IMG/VR virus record: IMGVR_UViG_3300023174_000490
Location: 1-30,118 of that record
Source: a virus
Strand: one strand, 5' to 3'
Length of the DNA stretch: 30,118 nucleotides
Positions 17,822-25,351 of this stretch are shown here, piece after piece. The first letter of the stretch is position 1, and the number at the start of each line of letters is the position of its first letter. Under the pieces are notes generated by a model. The model made no database searches. It was not told where the DNA came from and saw nothing but the letters and a program-made list of their open reading frames with translations. A program made the translations under genes and the position numbers.

Positions 17822-19831
17822 TTAGCTTGCGTAGCGTAAGCTTACAACGCCGGCACCGTAAGCAGTGCTTAGTTGTGTGAAACCAGTACGCATACTGGCA
17901 ACCATTACACGACGCTGAGTCTCAACTAGCTCTTGAGTATCAACACGTAGACCACGCTGGCTACCAACTACGAAGTTGTTTGTGTAGATAGCGAAACCAC
18001 CTACGTTGGTGTCTGCGGCCCAAGCGCTTGATACAGCAGCAGTACCAGTAGCTGGCTTTTCTGGTAGTTCGCCAGAAACTAACACTGGTGAGTTACCAAT
18101 CTGACCGATTTGACCAGTTAGTAAGGTAGCCTGAGGACCAACCTGGTTCATAGTCTGGAATGTAGTATCTTCTAGTAGATCGTAGTACACAGAGCTATTA
18201 ACAACGAAGGTAACGTCAGCGGGATCAAGACCCATTACACCTAGCTTGGCACGCATAGCACGCATGTTAGCAACAGTGATTGCTGTACCAACTGCTGCTG
18301 ATACTGCGGTAGTTGTGGTGGCTGCATAACGGCTTAGGCCCTTAACTGGATCTGAACCTGAACCAGCACCTTGCACATAAGCGCGATCGATTGCACGAGC
18401 AATACGACGAACCATGGCTTCACGAATGAAAGGTAGAAGCACGATTAGTGAATCTTCTTCTTCTTCGTAGTTTAGATATTCCTTGGTTGCTACCTTGTAC
18501 GCGTTCAGGGTGATTTCCTTGATTGCGTGTGGGCTACCAACACCAACGGTACCAGTAGTAGTAGCAGTAGTACCACCAGCTGAAGCTGAAGCACCAAAGT
18601 CACTGTTCTGAGCCCATGAAGCTAAACCTGCATCTGGGTTTAGAGGAATGGTCATTACATTGGTTTTCATGTCGATTGAGCGGAATAGAGGCGCTACAAT
18701 CAGCTTGCGACGAATGTCTTGTTCCATGTTTAGTGAAACTTCTAGTTCCCAGGTAGCTGAGGGTAGGTGCTGACCATACTTCTGAACTAGTTCTTGACCA
18801 AACTTGGTGTCGGCAATAGTCTTACGTGTGAAGTTGGCTAGTAGAACTGCCTTTTCTTTTTCAGCGTAAGTTGGGCCTGCTTGGTTCTTGTTGTCGCCGA
18901 AGCTCATTTTTGAAGCTTGTAGCTTGGCAAGTTCGTCAGCCTTTTCCTTCAGAACAGCTTCTAGACCAGCTAGGGCTGACTTTGATTCTTGGCTTTGGGC
19001 TTCTAGACGCTGAGTAACTTCAGCTAGTAGACGCTCTGCACCGGTATCCACAGTCTTTACTGAGGCAGCAACAGCGGCCTTTACCTTGGCGTCAAATTCT
19101 TCTTGAGCCTTGGCTTCTGCTTCGGCTTGAGCAGCTTGCTCGGCTTGTGCAGCTAGTAGTGACTTGGTTGCTTGCTCAGCAGCGCTCTTTGCGGCGTCAG
19201 CTAGCATTTGCTTGATTTCTTCTGGATTCATGTTCCATTCCTTTGATGTTGTGCTGTTTGCCGTTGTGTTGGTTTCTAGCCCTTTAGCTACATTACCTGC
19301 AACTGCAAATTGCTTCTTAAACTCGTTGTACTCCTCGGCATGTGAGAACGCCTTGGCCAAACTAAAAATCGTATTTTGGTTGCAAGGAACCGACACAATC
19401 GAAATCTCGACTAGTTCCAGTTCTTTTACCATAAATATTTCGCTTGCAGCATTATATTCAGCGTCAATTACTCGGAATCCGATACTGAACGCTGTTAATA
19501 CTTTGTCTTTTACTAAATTAAAAATTTCAGCGGCTGCTGATACTCTTGCTTTAATCCATAAGCCCTTTGAGTCTACTCTGTAGTCAACCATGCGTCCAAC
19601 AGGGTCGTCATGGTCATGCTGAGCCAGAATAATAGGGTTCTTAAGATAGTTTTGAATTCCTTTTTCCCATACTTGAGTACTCACCACGTCGCCTGCGCGG
19701 TCTACGTCGTTTGTACTAGCATAGCCTTCGATGAAGATTGAGTCAATCACATCTGTAGCTGAGGGTAAGGCATCTTTTGTATCTTTTATGGAAAAAGCAC
19801 TATTTAAGTATAGTACTTTTGTTTTATCCAT
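17822..19831 (-). CDS. Prohead protease - scaffold - major capsid protein fusion
   Basis: A 669-residue polyprotein. Residues about 30-170 are an HK97-type prohead protease: FIEGYAST, the catalytic His in QHDHDDPVG (about residue 72), the catalytic Ser in TAFSIGF (about residue 114), and VEISIVSVPCNQN. Residues about 205-320 are an Ala/Glu/Lys coiled coil typical of the delta scaffold domain. The rest is an HK97-fold capsid protein (IREAMVRRIARAIDRAYVQG, NPDAGLASW, NSPVLVSGELP). ATG 19831 has AAAGGA 7 bases upstream and lies 10 bases after the portal stop. A GTG 17 codons earlier overlaps the portal gene and is less likely. A second in-frame start with its own SD at 19231 would give scaffold plus capsid without the protease. 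A strong terminator follows. Protease and capsid are usually separate genes; fusions occur in some phages and prophages. Confidence 0.93.
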   Translation of the reverse strand: MDKTKVLYLNSAFSIKDTKDALPSATDVIDSIFIEGYASTNDVDRAGDVVSTQVWEKGIQNYLKNPIILAQHDHDDPVGRMVDYRVDSKGLWIKARVSAAAEIFNLVKDKVLTAFSIGFRVIDAEYNAASEIFMVKELELVEISIVSVPCNQNTIFSLAKAFSHAEEYNEFKKQFAVAGNVAKGLETNTTANSTTSKEWNMNPEEIKQMLADAAKSAAEQATKSLLAAQAEQAAQAEAEAKAQEEFDAKVKAAVAASVKTVDTGAERLLAEVTQRLEAQSQESKSALAGLEAVLKEKADELAKLQASKMSFGDNKNQAGPTYAEKEKAVLLANFTRKTIADTKFGQELVQKYGQHLPSATWELEVSLNMEQDIRRKLIVAPLFRSIDMKTNVMTIPLNPDAGLASWAQNSDFGASASAGGTTATTTGTVGVGSPHAIKEITLNAYKVATKEYLNYEEEEDSLIVLLPFIREAMVRRIARAIDRAYVQGAGSGSDPVKGLSRYAATTTTAVSAAVGTAITVANMRAMRAKLGVMGLDPADVTFVVNSSVYYDLLEDTTFQTMNQVGPQATLLTGQIGQIGNSPVLVSGELPEKPATGTAAVSSAWAADTNVGGFAIYTNNFVVGSQRGLRVDTQELVETQRRVMVASMRTGFTQLSTAYGAGVVSLRYAS
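19229..19244 (-). promoter_or_regulatory. Internal ribosome binding site and start codon for scaffold-capsid protein
   Basis: Inside the fusion gene, AAAGGA (19244-19239) lies 7 bases before an in-frame ATG (19231-19229) encoding MNPEEIKQML. This is exactly where the protease ends and the coiled-coil scaffold begins. The predicted product is 469 residues (17822-19231), the usual size of an HK97-type delta-plus-capsid protein. This would allow a large excess of capsid over protease, similar in principle to the lambda C/Nu3 internal start. Confidence 0.7.
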
Positions 19832-19841
19832 AATTTTCCTT

Positions 19842-21044
19842 TCACGCAGCCTCGTCAGCTGCTGGGGGTTTCTTGGGCGCACCCCCTACACCTGGATCTA
19901 CTGCAGACCCAGCAATATTAGCTGGAATTCTCAAGTCATCGGCTCCGGGTTTTGGGTCGTATCGTAGTTCAACACGCGCTTCGTTTGGTGATAAAATACC
20001 ACCGTTTACTAAAGTTGTGTGATACGATGCAATGTCTTTTAAGTCTGGTTGCAAGGCACTGACATTTGCTGTAATAGGCTGAATGTCATAACCAAAATAG
20101 CGTTCAACTGCTGAAGTAAACTTCACTGCAATTGGCATTACTGTTTCTAAGTAAAACAAACGCAGGTTAGGATTAATATTGGCATTGTTGCCGCCGTCTA
20201 ATAAAATAGGCGGCACACCTAAAGCCTTTAAAATCTTTGCATCGTGTGTTTTAATGGAGTTGTCAAAATCCATTTCAGAAAACGACTGCGTCATACTTGA
20301 AAACGGCTTCAAACCCGAGTCCAAGATCATGGGCTTGCGAGCACCATTTTTAGGACTGTAACGAGTTTGCCAGTTTTGAATTGTTTTGTCTTTTGCAACC
20401 TGGCTCAGTGTATTTTCTGAGGTTAAGATCAAACCTGTAACAGCACCATTTTCAAAGAACTGTTCTTGGAATGTTTGCATTTTGTACATGATCTTGATGT
20501 TGCGATCTGCACTTTGCAATCTGCTGATGCCTCGGTAAATGCTTTGAGAATTCAAGTCTTTTATGTGTAAAACTTCATCAGGCTTGAACATTATCTGACC
20601 CATGTAACGGTAACCGCTTACAAAGGTTTTTGTGTCTGTTTCAATTGTTACTCGTGAAGCTGGCAAGTGGTATAAATGCACACCGTCCCAGTACAAGAAT
20701 ATGTTGCCTTCTAGTAAGAAGTCTGTGAATATGTTGTTTCGGAAGTCTTGAGCACTTTGATAGGGGTTGGCTGTAAAATTAAGCAAGTTATTTAACTGCT
20801 TTTGTCGTACACCTTGTACCACTCCGTCAATTTTCTTGTCTTTTACGTCGTAGTCTAAACTACTGCAGGCGCTAACAATCATGTTAACACCGCGGTTCAC
20901 ACACTCTAAATTGTCAAAAGCCTGTGCATAAGTTATTTGATAGCCGGAACCAATAAAAGTTCCTTCTTGGCGTGCGATAACTTCTTGAGCAGGGTTTAGC
21001 TTTTCAGACGGTGTGAACCAAGTTCTGGGATCATACCAGCTCAT
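19842..21044 (-). CDS. Portal protein (HK97-like)
   Basis: A 400-residue portal protein, which forms the ring at the capsid vertex through which DNA is packaged and ejected. HK97-type features in order are VNRGVNMIVSACSSLDYDV, NIFTDFLLEGNIFLYW, YHLPASRVTIE, DEVLHIKDLN, YRGISRLQSA, FFENGAVTGLIL, KALGVPPILLDGG and GGILSPNEARVELRYDP. The C-terminus is Pro/Ala-rich. The length is in the normal range. ATG 21044 overlaps the TGA of the HNH gene as ATGA, so translation is coupled. Ten bases separate its stop from the ATG of the protease-capsid fusion. Confidence 0.95.
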   Translation of the reverse strand: MSWYDPRTWFTPSEKLNPAQEVIARQEGTFIGSGYQITYAQAFDNLECVNRGVNMIVSACSSLDYDVKDKKIDGVVQGVRQKQLNNLLNFTANPYQSAQDFRNNIFTDFLLEGNIFLYWDGVHLYHLPASRVTIETDTKTFVSGYRYMGQIMFKPDEVLHIKDLNSQSIYRGISRLQSADRNIKIMYKMQTFQEQFFENGAVTGLILTSENTLSQVAKDKTIQNWQTRYSPKNGARKPMILDSGLKPFSSMTQSFSEMDFDNSIKTHDAKILKALGVPPILLDGGNNANINPNLRLFYLETVMPIAVKFTSAVERYFGYDIQPITANVSALQPDLKDIASYHTTLVNGGILSPNEARVELRYDPKPGADDLRIPANIAGSAVDPGVGGAPKKPPAADEAA

Positions 21045-21487
21045 GATTTTCCTTTGTAAAATCGTGCAAAGGAACTCAAGCTCGTCCCAGGCTTTTTCTC
21101 CTGTGGTTCACCTAGAGCTTTTGCGCGTTGTTTTTCAATCCATGTACCTTGCTTGCTGGCGCTAGAAAGAGCTGGAGCTTTACCGTAGACACTGTGTAAA
21201 GCTACGTGGTGAGGGTTACACAGTGTAAACACATCATCGTAGATTTCCTTGCGGTGTTGTTCGATAAATTCATCTCGTACAGCTAAGATTCCTGAATCCG
21301 TGGAAATGTCATAGTGCATTTTTTCGGCCCAGTTGTTCAGCAGCAGAGTAATGGAGTGGGTGTGGTGTAATTCTAGGTCTTCTGTGGTATTGCAAATTGC
21401 ACAGTGGTCTTTTTTATCATAGGCTGACTTAGCCTTGTCTCGAATCCATTTAACTGCAATTCTGTTGTTACCTGTATTCTTAGCCAT
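21041..21487 (-). CDS. HNH endonuclease
   Basis: A 148-residue HNH protein with zinc-type pairs CAIC (about residue 31) and CNPHH, and LELHHTHSIT between them. The HH in ELHHTHS and the later N-P-H-H form the beta-beta-alpha metal core. Small HNH proteins next to terminase and portal genes are common; in HK97 (gp74) and relatives they are needed for genome packaging with terminase. That role is possible here, but a homing-type origin is also possible because it is adjacent to a GIY-YIG gene. The start at ATG 21487 overlaps the end of the GIY-YIG gene by 8 bases, and the stop overlaps the portal start by 4. Confidence 0.85.
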   Translation of the reverse strand: MAKNTGNNRIAVKWIRDKAKSAYDKKDHCAICNTTEDLELHHTHSITLLLNNWAEKMHYDISTDSGILAVRDEFIEQHRKEIYDDVFTLCNPHHVALHSVYGKAPALSSASKQGTWIEKQRAKALGEPQEKKPGTSLSSFARFYKGKS

Positions 21488-22175
21488 TTGTAAGTAACTT
21501 CCATCCTTGGCAAATCTTACTCTGGCCTTTTAGCATACGCCTAAAGTTTGATCTGTCTAGAGAATGTTCTTCGCAAAATACTTTTAAATTAGTTATATTA
21601 TAAGTATTTTGTTTCGGACAAACTACAGTAGGATACTCTATACCCCTATCCTGAACGGTTTTTGGATTTTTTCTAGCTCCTTTTAAGGACACTAGTTTAT
21701 CATATAATTCAGAATTTACATCTTTAATCCAGCCATGGGCTTTTAGACTAGCTATATCTTGTACTACGTGAAAAGATACTCCGGTTTTATCAGAAATATC
21801 TTTTGCTTTATTTGTACTAATACTTAATAGTTTGGCTACTTCAAGGATTTTTTCATTTGAGTAGATACAACGAGGATGTTGCTCTCCACTACTACTGGGG
21901 GTAGTAGTAGCTATCATATTAAATCCGTTATTCACGCAATCAAATATTTCTATAGCGTCTATTTCTAAAGCATCTAATTCTGATTCTGTACATTCACAGA
22001 GTATATCTAACACAGGAAGTCCAAAACTCCTGTATGCATCTAGCATTTTAATATTACAAGTACCTGATACTAAACTAGCTATATGCTGACGAAATCTAGT
22101 TTCTATATTTATACTTTGTCCTACATAACAGCTAGTAGTGCCTTCAAATATTAGTCTGTATATACCGATTGTCAT
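21480..22175 (-). CDS. GIY-YIG homing endonuclease (second copy)
   Basis: A 231-residue protein beginning MTIGIYRLIF with CYVGQS and an Arg in ETRFRQH, the GIY-YIG nuclease core. It is related over its whole length to the enzyme at 14503-15237 (shared DAYRSFGLPVLDILCECTE-type block, an HTH segment, and a C-terminal ITNLKVFCEEHSLDRSNFRR motif ending in GW). The DNA is AT-rich compared with the flanking terminase and portal genes. It is the first gene after the promoter at 22203-22231 and overlaps the HNH gene by 8 bases. Its position separates large terminase from HNH and portal, so it is likely a mobile insertion that carries, or has landed downstream of, a promoter. Confidence 0.9.
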   Translation of the reverse strand: MTIGIYRLIFEGTTSCYVGQSINIETRFRQHIASLVSGTCNIKMLDAYRSFGLPVLDILCECTESELDALEIDAIEIFDCVNNGFNMIATTTPSSSGEQHPRCIYSNEKILEVAKLLSISTNKAKDISDKTGVSFHVVQDIASLKAHGWIKDVNSELYDKLVSLKGARKNPKTVQDRGIEYPTVVCPKQNTYNITNLKVFCEEHSLDRSNFRRMLKGQSKICQGWKLLTNG

Positions 22176-22202
22176 TTCTTTGCCAATTTTTTAAACTTTC
22201 TT

Positions 22203-22231
22203 ATTATAGCACCTAGGCAACAAACAGTCAA
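22203..22231 (-). promoter_or_regulatory. Sigma-70 promoter for the GIY-YIG / HNH / portal / capsid block
   Basis: Minus strand: TTGACT (22231-22226), 17-base spacer, TATAAT (22208-22203). The -10 is perfect, the -35 matches 5 of 6, and the spacing is ideal. It lies in the gap between the large terminase stop (22276) and the GIY-YIG start (22175), with a predicted +1 near 22196. Confidence 0.85.
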
Positions 22232-22275
22232 CCTGAAAATTTTTTCAACCACAAAGCCCAAACATGTTAAAACTT

Positions 22276-23577
22276 TTACAGGGTGTAGGTGTACAGTGCG
22301 TATCTGAGTGCATCTGCCATGTGCGAGTGTTCGTCATGTTTGGGTTTTTCTTGTGTGAGCGTTTCACGGTCGTCCCATTTGTACTGGTCCAGCATTTGCA
22401 AGGTCACAGCACAGTGGGGAGCTACTTTGAGCCGGTTTTGAGCTACCAGAGTCTGCACATAAGCAATGCCTGGCAGCCTGTCCTTTTTGGCCCGGATAGT
22501 AGCAATGTCGTAGGTGTATGCCAAGTCAGCTGCAAACTGTGCGGCGGCTGAGTCAATGAAGATGGTTTCCAGCCCGTACTTCTGCACAAACTCTGATAAC
22601 TTCTCTGCGTGCTTTGCGGTCACAGCCTGTGCGTCTTGATACTCGTCTACTACCCAGAATGCATCTTCCAGGGGCGAATACGCCAGCACACAAAATGCAG
22701 TGGGGTCCCTGTAGCCGGGATCTAAACCTGCAAAGTACTCGCAACCGTCGTGATGTGTAAACTCTTGCACTGAAGTTTCTTGGAAGTCAAAGATCTGACC
22801 TTCAAAGGTGTTAAAGCTGGCCATGTACTCTTGGTCAAATTCAGCAGGCGACATGGCTCTGCGTGCTTCTAATACATCTGACTCTTGCATTCGTGTATTC
22901 TCTGTGTAGTCTGCATGCAAAGAAATCCACTCGGGATAATCTGAACTGAACCCACGCTGAAAGAACTTTGAAAACCAGTTGTTCTTTCCGCGAGGGGTGG
23001 AAATGAAAATGGCTTTTGATCCGGGCCGGTCTAGGGTAGGACGCAAACTCACGTTGAAAGCGTTTTCTGCGTCTGAGCCTAGGGCAGCTTCGTCGAATAT
23101 AATCAAGTCGTACGAGCGGCCCACGCATGAATCTACTGTGCTGATACTACCCATGCGGATGGTGGAACCATTTTCCAGTTCAATCACCTTGTCTTTCAGA
23201 TTGTCCTTGGCTACTTCTAGGTCAAAGTGCTTTATAAATCTACGTTGCAGCTCAAACGAGATCGAACTCAGGTTGTAGTTCGGCGACATGATCAAGACGT
23301 TTGAGCCTGGGATCAAGGTAACCAGCTGTCCGATTACGTTGGCAATGAAAGTTTTGCCCAGTCGTCGTGATAAGGCAGCGCAGATGAAACGGTATTGCGG
23401 TGAATTAGCTGCGTTGATTAGGGCAATTTGCGGACGGTTTAACTCATCATAGACGTTCTGACCGTTGAAGTTTAAAAGCTTCAAGTATCCTGCAATAGGC
23501 AATTTAATGAATCGCTGATCTGCTGGATACTCCGTGATCAGCTCTGCGGAAATGTCTGAGCGTGAAACTTTAAGCAT
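22276..23577 (-). CDS. terL: Terminase large subunit
   Basis: A 433-residue packaging motor. The ATPase has a Walker A-like SRRLGKT at residues 70-76 and Walker B LIIFDE with Asp near 162, followed by ISTPRG (coupling motif). The C-terminal RNase H-like nuclease has its acidic residues in FAGLDPG (about 286), IFIDSAA (about 342) and SHMADALRY (about 422). I chose ATG 23577, which overlaps the small terminase stop by 8 bases, a usual coupling. An upstream in-frame ATG at 23631 would add 18 residues inside the small terminase gene and has no visible SD. It acts with the portal at the prohead vertex. Confidence 0.96.
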   Translation of the reverse strand: MLKVSRSDISAELITEYPADQRFIKLPIAGYLKLLNFNGQNVYDELNRPQIALINAANSPQYRFICAALSRRLGKTFIANVIGQLVTLIPGSNVLIMSPNYNLSSISFELQRRFIKHFDLEVAKDNLKDKVIELENGSTIRMGSISTVDSCVGRSYDLIIFDEAALGSDAENAFNVSLRPTLDRPGSKAIFISTPRGKNNWFSKFFQRGFSSDYPEWISLHADYTENTRMQESDVLEARRAMSPAEFDQEYMASFNTFEGQIFDFQETSVQEFTHHDGCEYFAGLDPGYRDPTAFCVLAYSPLEDAFWVVDEYQDAQAVTAKHAEKLSEFVQKYGLETIFIDSAAAQFAADLAYTYDIATIRAKKDRLPGIAYVQTLVAQNRLKVAPHCAVTLQMLDQYKWDDRETLTQEKPKHDEHSHMADALRYALYTYTL

Positions 23578-24043
23578 TGGACTTGACCAACCGTTCAATG
23601 AGTTGGTGATAATTTGAGCCACCAGTTTCATTGATTTGAATGTTGGTTTGAGTGCGCAAGTTTGACCCTTTTAACTTTTCCAGTTGAATCTGGCGGTCTA
23701 GGGTTTCCATGGTCATTTTGTGGGACAGTGCCAAGATTTCTAGGATATCCTTTGACGAGCCTACATCGGCTTCGTCTAGTTCTTGAAACTTCTTTTGTAT
23801 GATGGCGTCCATGGCATCACGCATGCGGAATCGGTTGTTGAAGCCTGTGTCAAAAAACACCTGATCGATGTAGGCTTTGACTTCTCTGCGTGCTAGTATG
23901 TTTGTGACTAGCTCAGTGGACACTGAGAGTTCATCAGCGACTTCTTGTGCTGACTGTTTTACCAGGTAACAGTTGGCAATTTCCAATGCTTCAGGTGAGA
24001 TCTCAAGCACTTCCGCGGGGTGTTGACTCGGTAGGTTTTTCAT
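23570..24043 (-). CDS. terS: Terminase small subunit
   Basis: A 157-residue protein directly upstream of the large terminase. The N-terminal HTH (ANCYLVKQSAQEVADELSVS, then ELVTNILARREVKAYID) is typical of small terminases that bind the packaging site. Central helices follow (FRMRDAMDAIIQKKFQELDE), then a C-terminal tail. ATG 24043 overlaps the TGA of the HNH/AP2 gene by 4 bases. Small and large terminase form the DNA-recognition and motor complex. The packaging site is usually in or near this gene. Confidence 0.85.
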   Translation of the reverse strand: MKNLPSQHPAEVLEISPEALEIANCYLVKQSAQEVADELSVSTELVTNILARREVKAYIDQVFFDTGFNNRFRMRDAMDAIIQKKFQELDEADVGSSKDILEILALSHKMTMETLDRQIQLEKLKGSNLRTQTNIQINETGGSNYHQLIERLVKSNA

Positions 24044-24492
24044 AATTGTTCTTTAAATAAGAAGCTACTTCTAAGTTCTGTTGATTTTGTACTATAGGCG
24101 TTACCTGCCTCTTCTGCGGTTTTAAACCTACCTAGATAAATCTCTTTATTGTTGAAGCGTATTCTGGCTTCAAAACATCCTCGGTGCTTTCGAACTCCTA
24201 CGGGTAAATTACTAGTTTTCTTAAAAACTCTGTTATTAGAATTAAGAACATGCGTACATACCCGCAAGTTTTCTATTCTATTATTTAATTTATCGCCATC
24301 TATATGATCTATAATCATGCCTTCAGGTACAGGACCGTTAAACATTTCCCAGATTATGCGATGTGCTCTATATTCTTTTTTATCTATAACTACTCTGTTA
24401 TACCCATCTTTGTTAATACTTGAATATATAAAATTAGTATTTTTCTTATACAGCAATCCGTCGTCATATGTAAACAATTCATGCAAGTTCAT
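24040..24492 (-). CDS. HNH homing endonuclease with AP2-type DNA-binding domain
   Basis: A 150-residue protein with an HNH core: the first His in YRAHRIIWEMFNGPVPEGM, then IIDHIDGDKLNNRIENLR. The C-terminus GVRKHRGCFEARIRFNNKEI with LGRFKTAEEAGNAY is a canonical AP2 DNA-binding domain. This HNH-AP2 layout is common in free-standing phage homing endonucleases. ATG 24492 has GGAGGAA about 5 bases upstream, one of the strongest ribosome binding sites here. It is the first gene after the late promoter at 24514-24542 and overlaps the small terminase start by 4 bases. The DNA is AT-rich. Confidence 0.93.
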   Translation of the reverse strand: MNLHELFTYDDGLLYKKNTNFIYSSINKDGYNRVVIDKKEYRAHRIIWEMFNGPVPEGMIIDHIDGDKLNNRIENLRVCTHVLNSNNRVFKKTSNLPVGVRKHRGCFEARIRFNNKEIYLGRFKTAEEAGNAYSTKSTELRSSFLFKEQL

Positions 24493-24513
24493 AAAATTTC
24501 CTCCATTTTTTGT

Positions 24514-24542
24514 ATTTTACATGATTCTAGAAAATTTATCAA
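24514..24542 (-). promoter_or_regulatory. Sigma-70 promoter for the late (terminase) operon
   Basis: Minus strand: TTGATA (24542-24537), 17-base spacer, TAAAAT (24519-24514); each box matches 5 of 6. It is about 20 bases upstream of the HNH/AP2 start, and the predicted +1 near 24507 leaves a short leader with GGAGGAA. Confidence 0.75.
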
Positions 24543-24708
24543 GTATATTTTTAAGGTGCCGGTAGGTGCTTTGGCACCCAAAAATTTTGTGAAAAATTTC
24601 AAAAATTACACGTGTGGGTGGGCCCCAGACCTTAGGGTAAACCCGGTGTCCGATAACCGGCCCTGGTAGGGTAAGTCCTAATAGGGCCAACCCTATTAGG
24701 GTTTCTAC
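24543..24708. other. Non-coding structured region upstream of the late promoter
   Basis: No convincing gene here. It holds an AT-rich block (AAAAATTTT and GAAAAATTTC near 24579-24603), a hairpin GGTGC/GCACC (loop TTTG) near 24569, a GC block with CACGTG and GGGCCCC, and the 24665-24709 hairpin. The site lies upstream of the small terminase, where cos or pac sites are often found, but no such site can be recognised by eye. Confidence 0.4.
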
Positions 24709-24709
24709 C
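24665..24709 (-). repeat. Hairpin downstream of the 33-residue minus-strand ORF
   Basis: CCTAATAGGG (24677-24686) and CCCTATTAGG (24691-24700) are perfect arms with a 4-base loop. They are flanked by a further GGTAG/CTACC pair (24665-24669 and 24705-24709). It follows the stop codon of the small ORF at 24709. There is no T tract, so terminator activity is uncertain. Confidence 0.55.
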
Positions 24710-24810
24710 TATTGCGCACTCTGCGCAACGCGATGCGCTGCGTAGGCTTTGAACAACGCGATGGCGAGAGCCTGGGCGGCCAGCTTTGTGGTGAGTGCTT
24801 GTGATGTCAT
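24709..24810 (-). CDS. Small helical protein, unknown (33 residues)
   Basis: ATG at 24810 and TAG at 24709-24711 encode 33 residues, MTSQALTTKLAAQALAIALF and onward, an amphipathic or hydrophobic Ala-rich helix with a basic C-terminal part. It follows the 53-residue gene in the same direction and lies neatly between two hairpins (24843-24864 and 24665-24709), which supports a real gene. The ribosome binding site is weak (GAGA about 10 bases upstream). No function can be assigned. Confidence 0.4.
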   Translation of the reverse strand: MTSQALTTKLAAQALAIALFKAYAAHRVAQSAQ

Positions 24811-24842
24811 GAGATGATTCTCGTTGATTGTGTGAAGGGCAA

Positions 24843-24864
24843 CCATAGGGGTTTCCCCCTATGG
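24843..24864 (-). repeat. Hairpin between two small minus-strand genes
   Basis: CCATAGGGG (24843-24851) and CCCCTATGG (24856-24864) form a perfect 9-bp stem with a 4-base loop (GAAA on the minus strand). It begins 3 bases after the stop of the 53-residue gene. It could be a weak terminator or RNA-processing site. It resembles the CCATAGG/CCTATGG hairpin at 28714-28732. Confidence 0.6.
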
Positions 24865-24867
24865 CAT

Positions 24868-25029
24868 TCAATCAATAATTACACAGGTGATATGATCGCC
24901 TTCAAAGAACACGTAATAGCTAACACGCCCACACACAACGACCCAGCATCGATTAGCCGGGTAAACGTCGATGTTGTTGCCGAAGCGCGTGGTGATGGCT
25001 TGAAACTGAGCGGTGGTAAGGTCAGGCAT
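24868..25029 (-). CDS. Small protein, unknown (53 residues)
   Basis: ATG at 25029 with AGGAA 8 bases upstream encodes 53 residues: MPDLTTAQFQAITTRFGNNI, then a beta-like NRCWVVVCGRVSYYVFFEGDHITCVIID. It reads as a compact helix-plus-beta-sheet protein. It is transcribed divergently from the HTH gene at 25170. A promoter-like TATACT with an upstream TTGCCA lies just before it, next to a perfect operator-like dyad. The frame is open further upstream, but that extension crosses the promoter. The function is unknown; position suggests an early or regulatory protein. Confidence 0.65.
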   Translation of the reverse strand: MPDLTTAQFQAITTRFGNNIDVYPANRCWVVVCGRVSYYVFFEGDHITCVIID

Positions 25030-25056
25030 GGTGCGTTCCTGTGTTGGTGTGAACAG

Positions 25057-25087
25057 AGTATAGCGCATGCTGTGACCGATCTGGCAA
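25057..25087 (-). promoter_or_regulatory. Probable divergent promoter for the 53-residue gene
   Basis: Minus strand: TTGCCA (25087-25082), 19-base spacer, TATACT (25062-25057). The -10 matches 5 of 6. The spacer is long, so the promoter may need an activator. Its -35 box directly abuts the AAGACC/GGTCTT dyad at 25088-25111. Confidence 0.5.
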
Positions 25088-25111
25088 AAGACCACACAAA
25101 ATGTAGGTCTT
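25088..25111. promoter_or_regulatory. Operator-like dyad, copy 1 (perfectly symmetric)
   Basis: AAGACC (25088-25093), 12 bases, GGTCTT (25106-25111). The arms are perfect reverse complements. It sits between the -35 boxes of two divergent promoters. The last TT is the start of the plus-strand -35 box. The same arrangement recurs at three other promoters in the window. Confidence 0.65.
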
Positions 25112-25139
25112 GACGTGACTGGTTTTTGTGCTTTATACT
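25110..25139 (+). promoter_or_regulatory. Sigma-70-like promoter for the small HTH gene
   Basis: TTGACG (25110-25115), 18-base spacer, TATACT (25134-25139); each box matches 5 of 6. The predicted +1 near 25146 leaves a leader of about 24 bases with AAAGGA before ATG 25170. The operator-like dyad copy 1 overlaps the -35 by two bases. Confidence 0.75.
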
Positions 25140-25169
25140 ACGTCATCGGATCAACAAAGGAACCTTGAT

Positions 25170-25346
25170 ATGTCAAAACTCAGTGATCTTAGCGTGCAAA
25201 TTCAGGAAATGCTGGAATCAGGCATGGAACCCGAAACTATTGCACGCGTGCTGGAAGTGCCGGTATCGTGGGTGTTTGTGGAACTGGACCTGGAACAGGA
25301 AGATTCTGCAAATTGGTATAACCCTAATCCCCGATTTGATTGGTAA
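25170..25346 (+). CDS. Small HTH-type DNA-binding protein (58 residues)
   Basis: ATG at 25170, with AAAGGA about 9 bases upstream, encodes 58 residues. A short helix pair (LSVQIQEMLESGMEPETIAR) is followed by VLEVPVSWVFVEL, which has the spacing of a helix-turn-helix (ETIARVLEVPVSWV). The C-terminus is acidic with NWYNPNPRFDW. Such small HTH proteins are frequent in environmental phages, but no specific function is known to me. It is the first plus-strand gene from the divergent control region and may be a regulator. Confidence 0.75.
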   Translation: MSKLSDLSVQIQEMLESGMEPETIARVLEVPVSWVFVELDLEQEDSANWYNPNPRFDW

Positions 25347-25351
25347 CTAAC

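Noticed and set aside
22276-23631. A longer large terminase starting at 23631
   Set aside because: The extra 18 residues lie in another frame of the small terminase gene and have no SD; ATG 23577 is the usual short overlap.
24632-24871. A 79-codon minus-strand frame in the control region
   Set aside because: Runs through two perfect hairpins, has odd composition (Arg/Pro/Gly/His) and no SD; the 33-residue frame in the same strand fits better.
24814-25113. A 99-codon plus-strand frame over the 53-residue minus-strand gene
   Set aside because: No SD, and the opposite strand has a gene with AGGAA and a natural protein composition.
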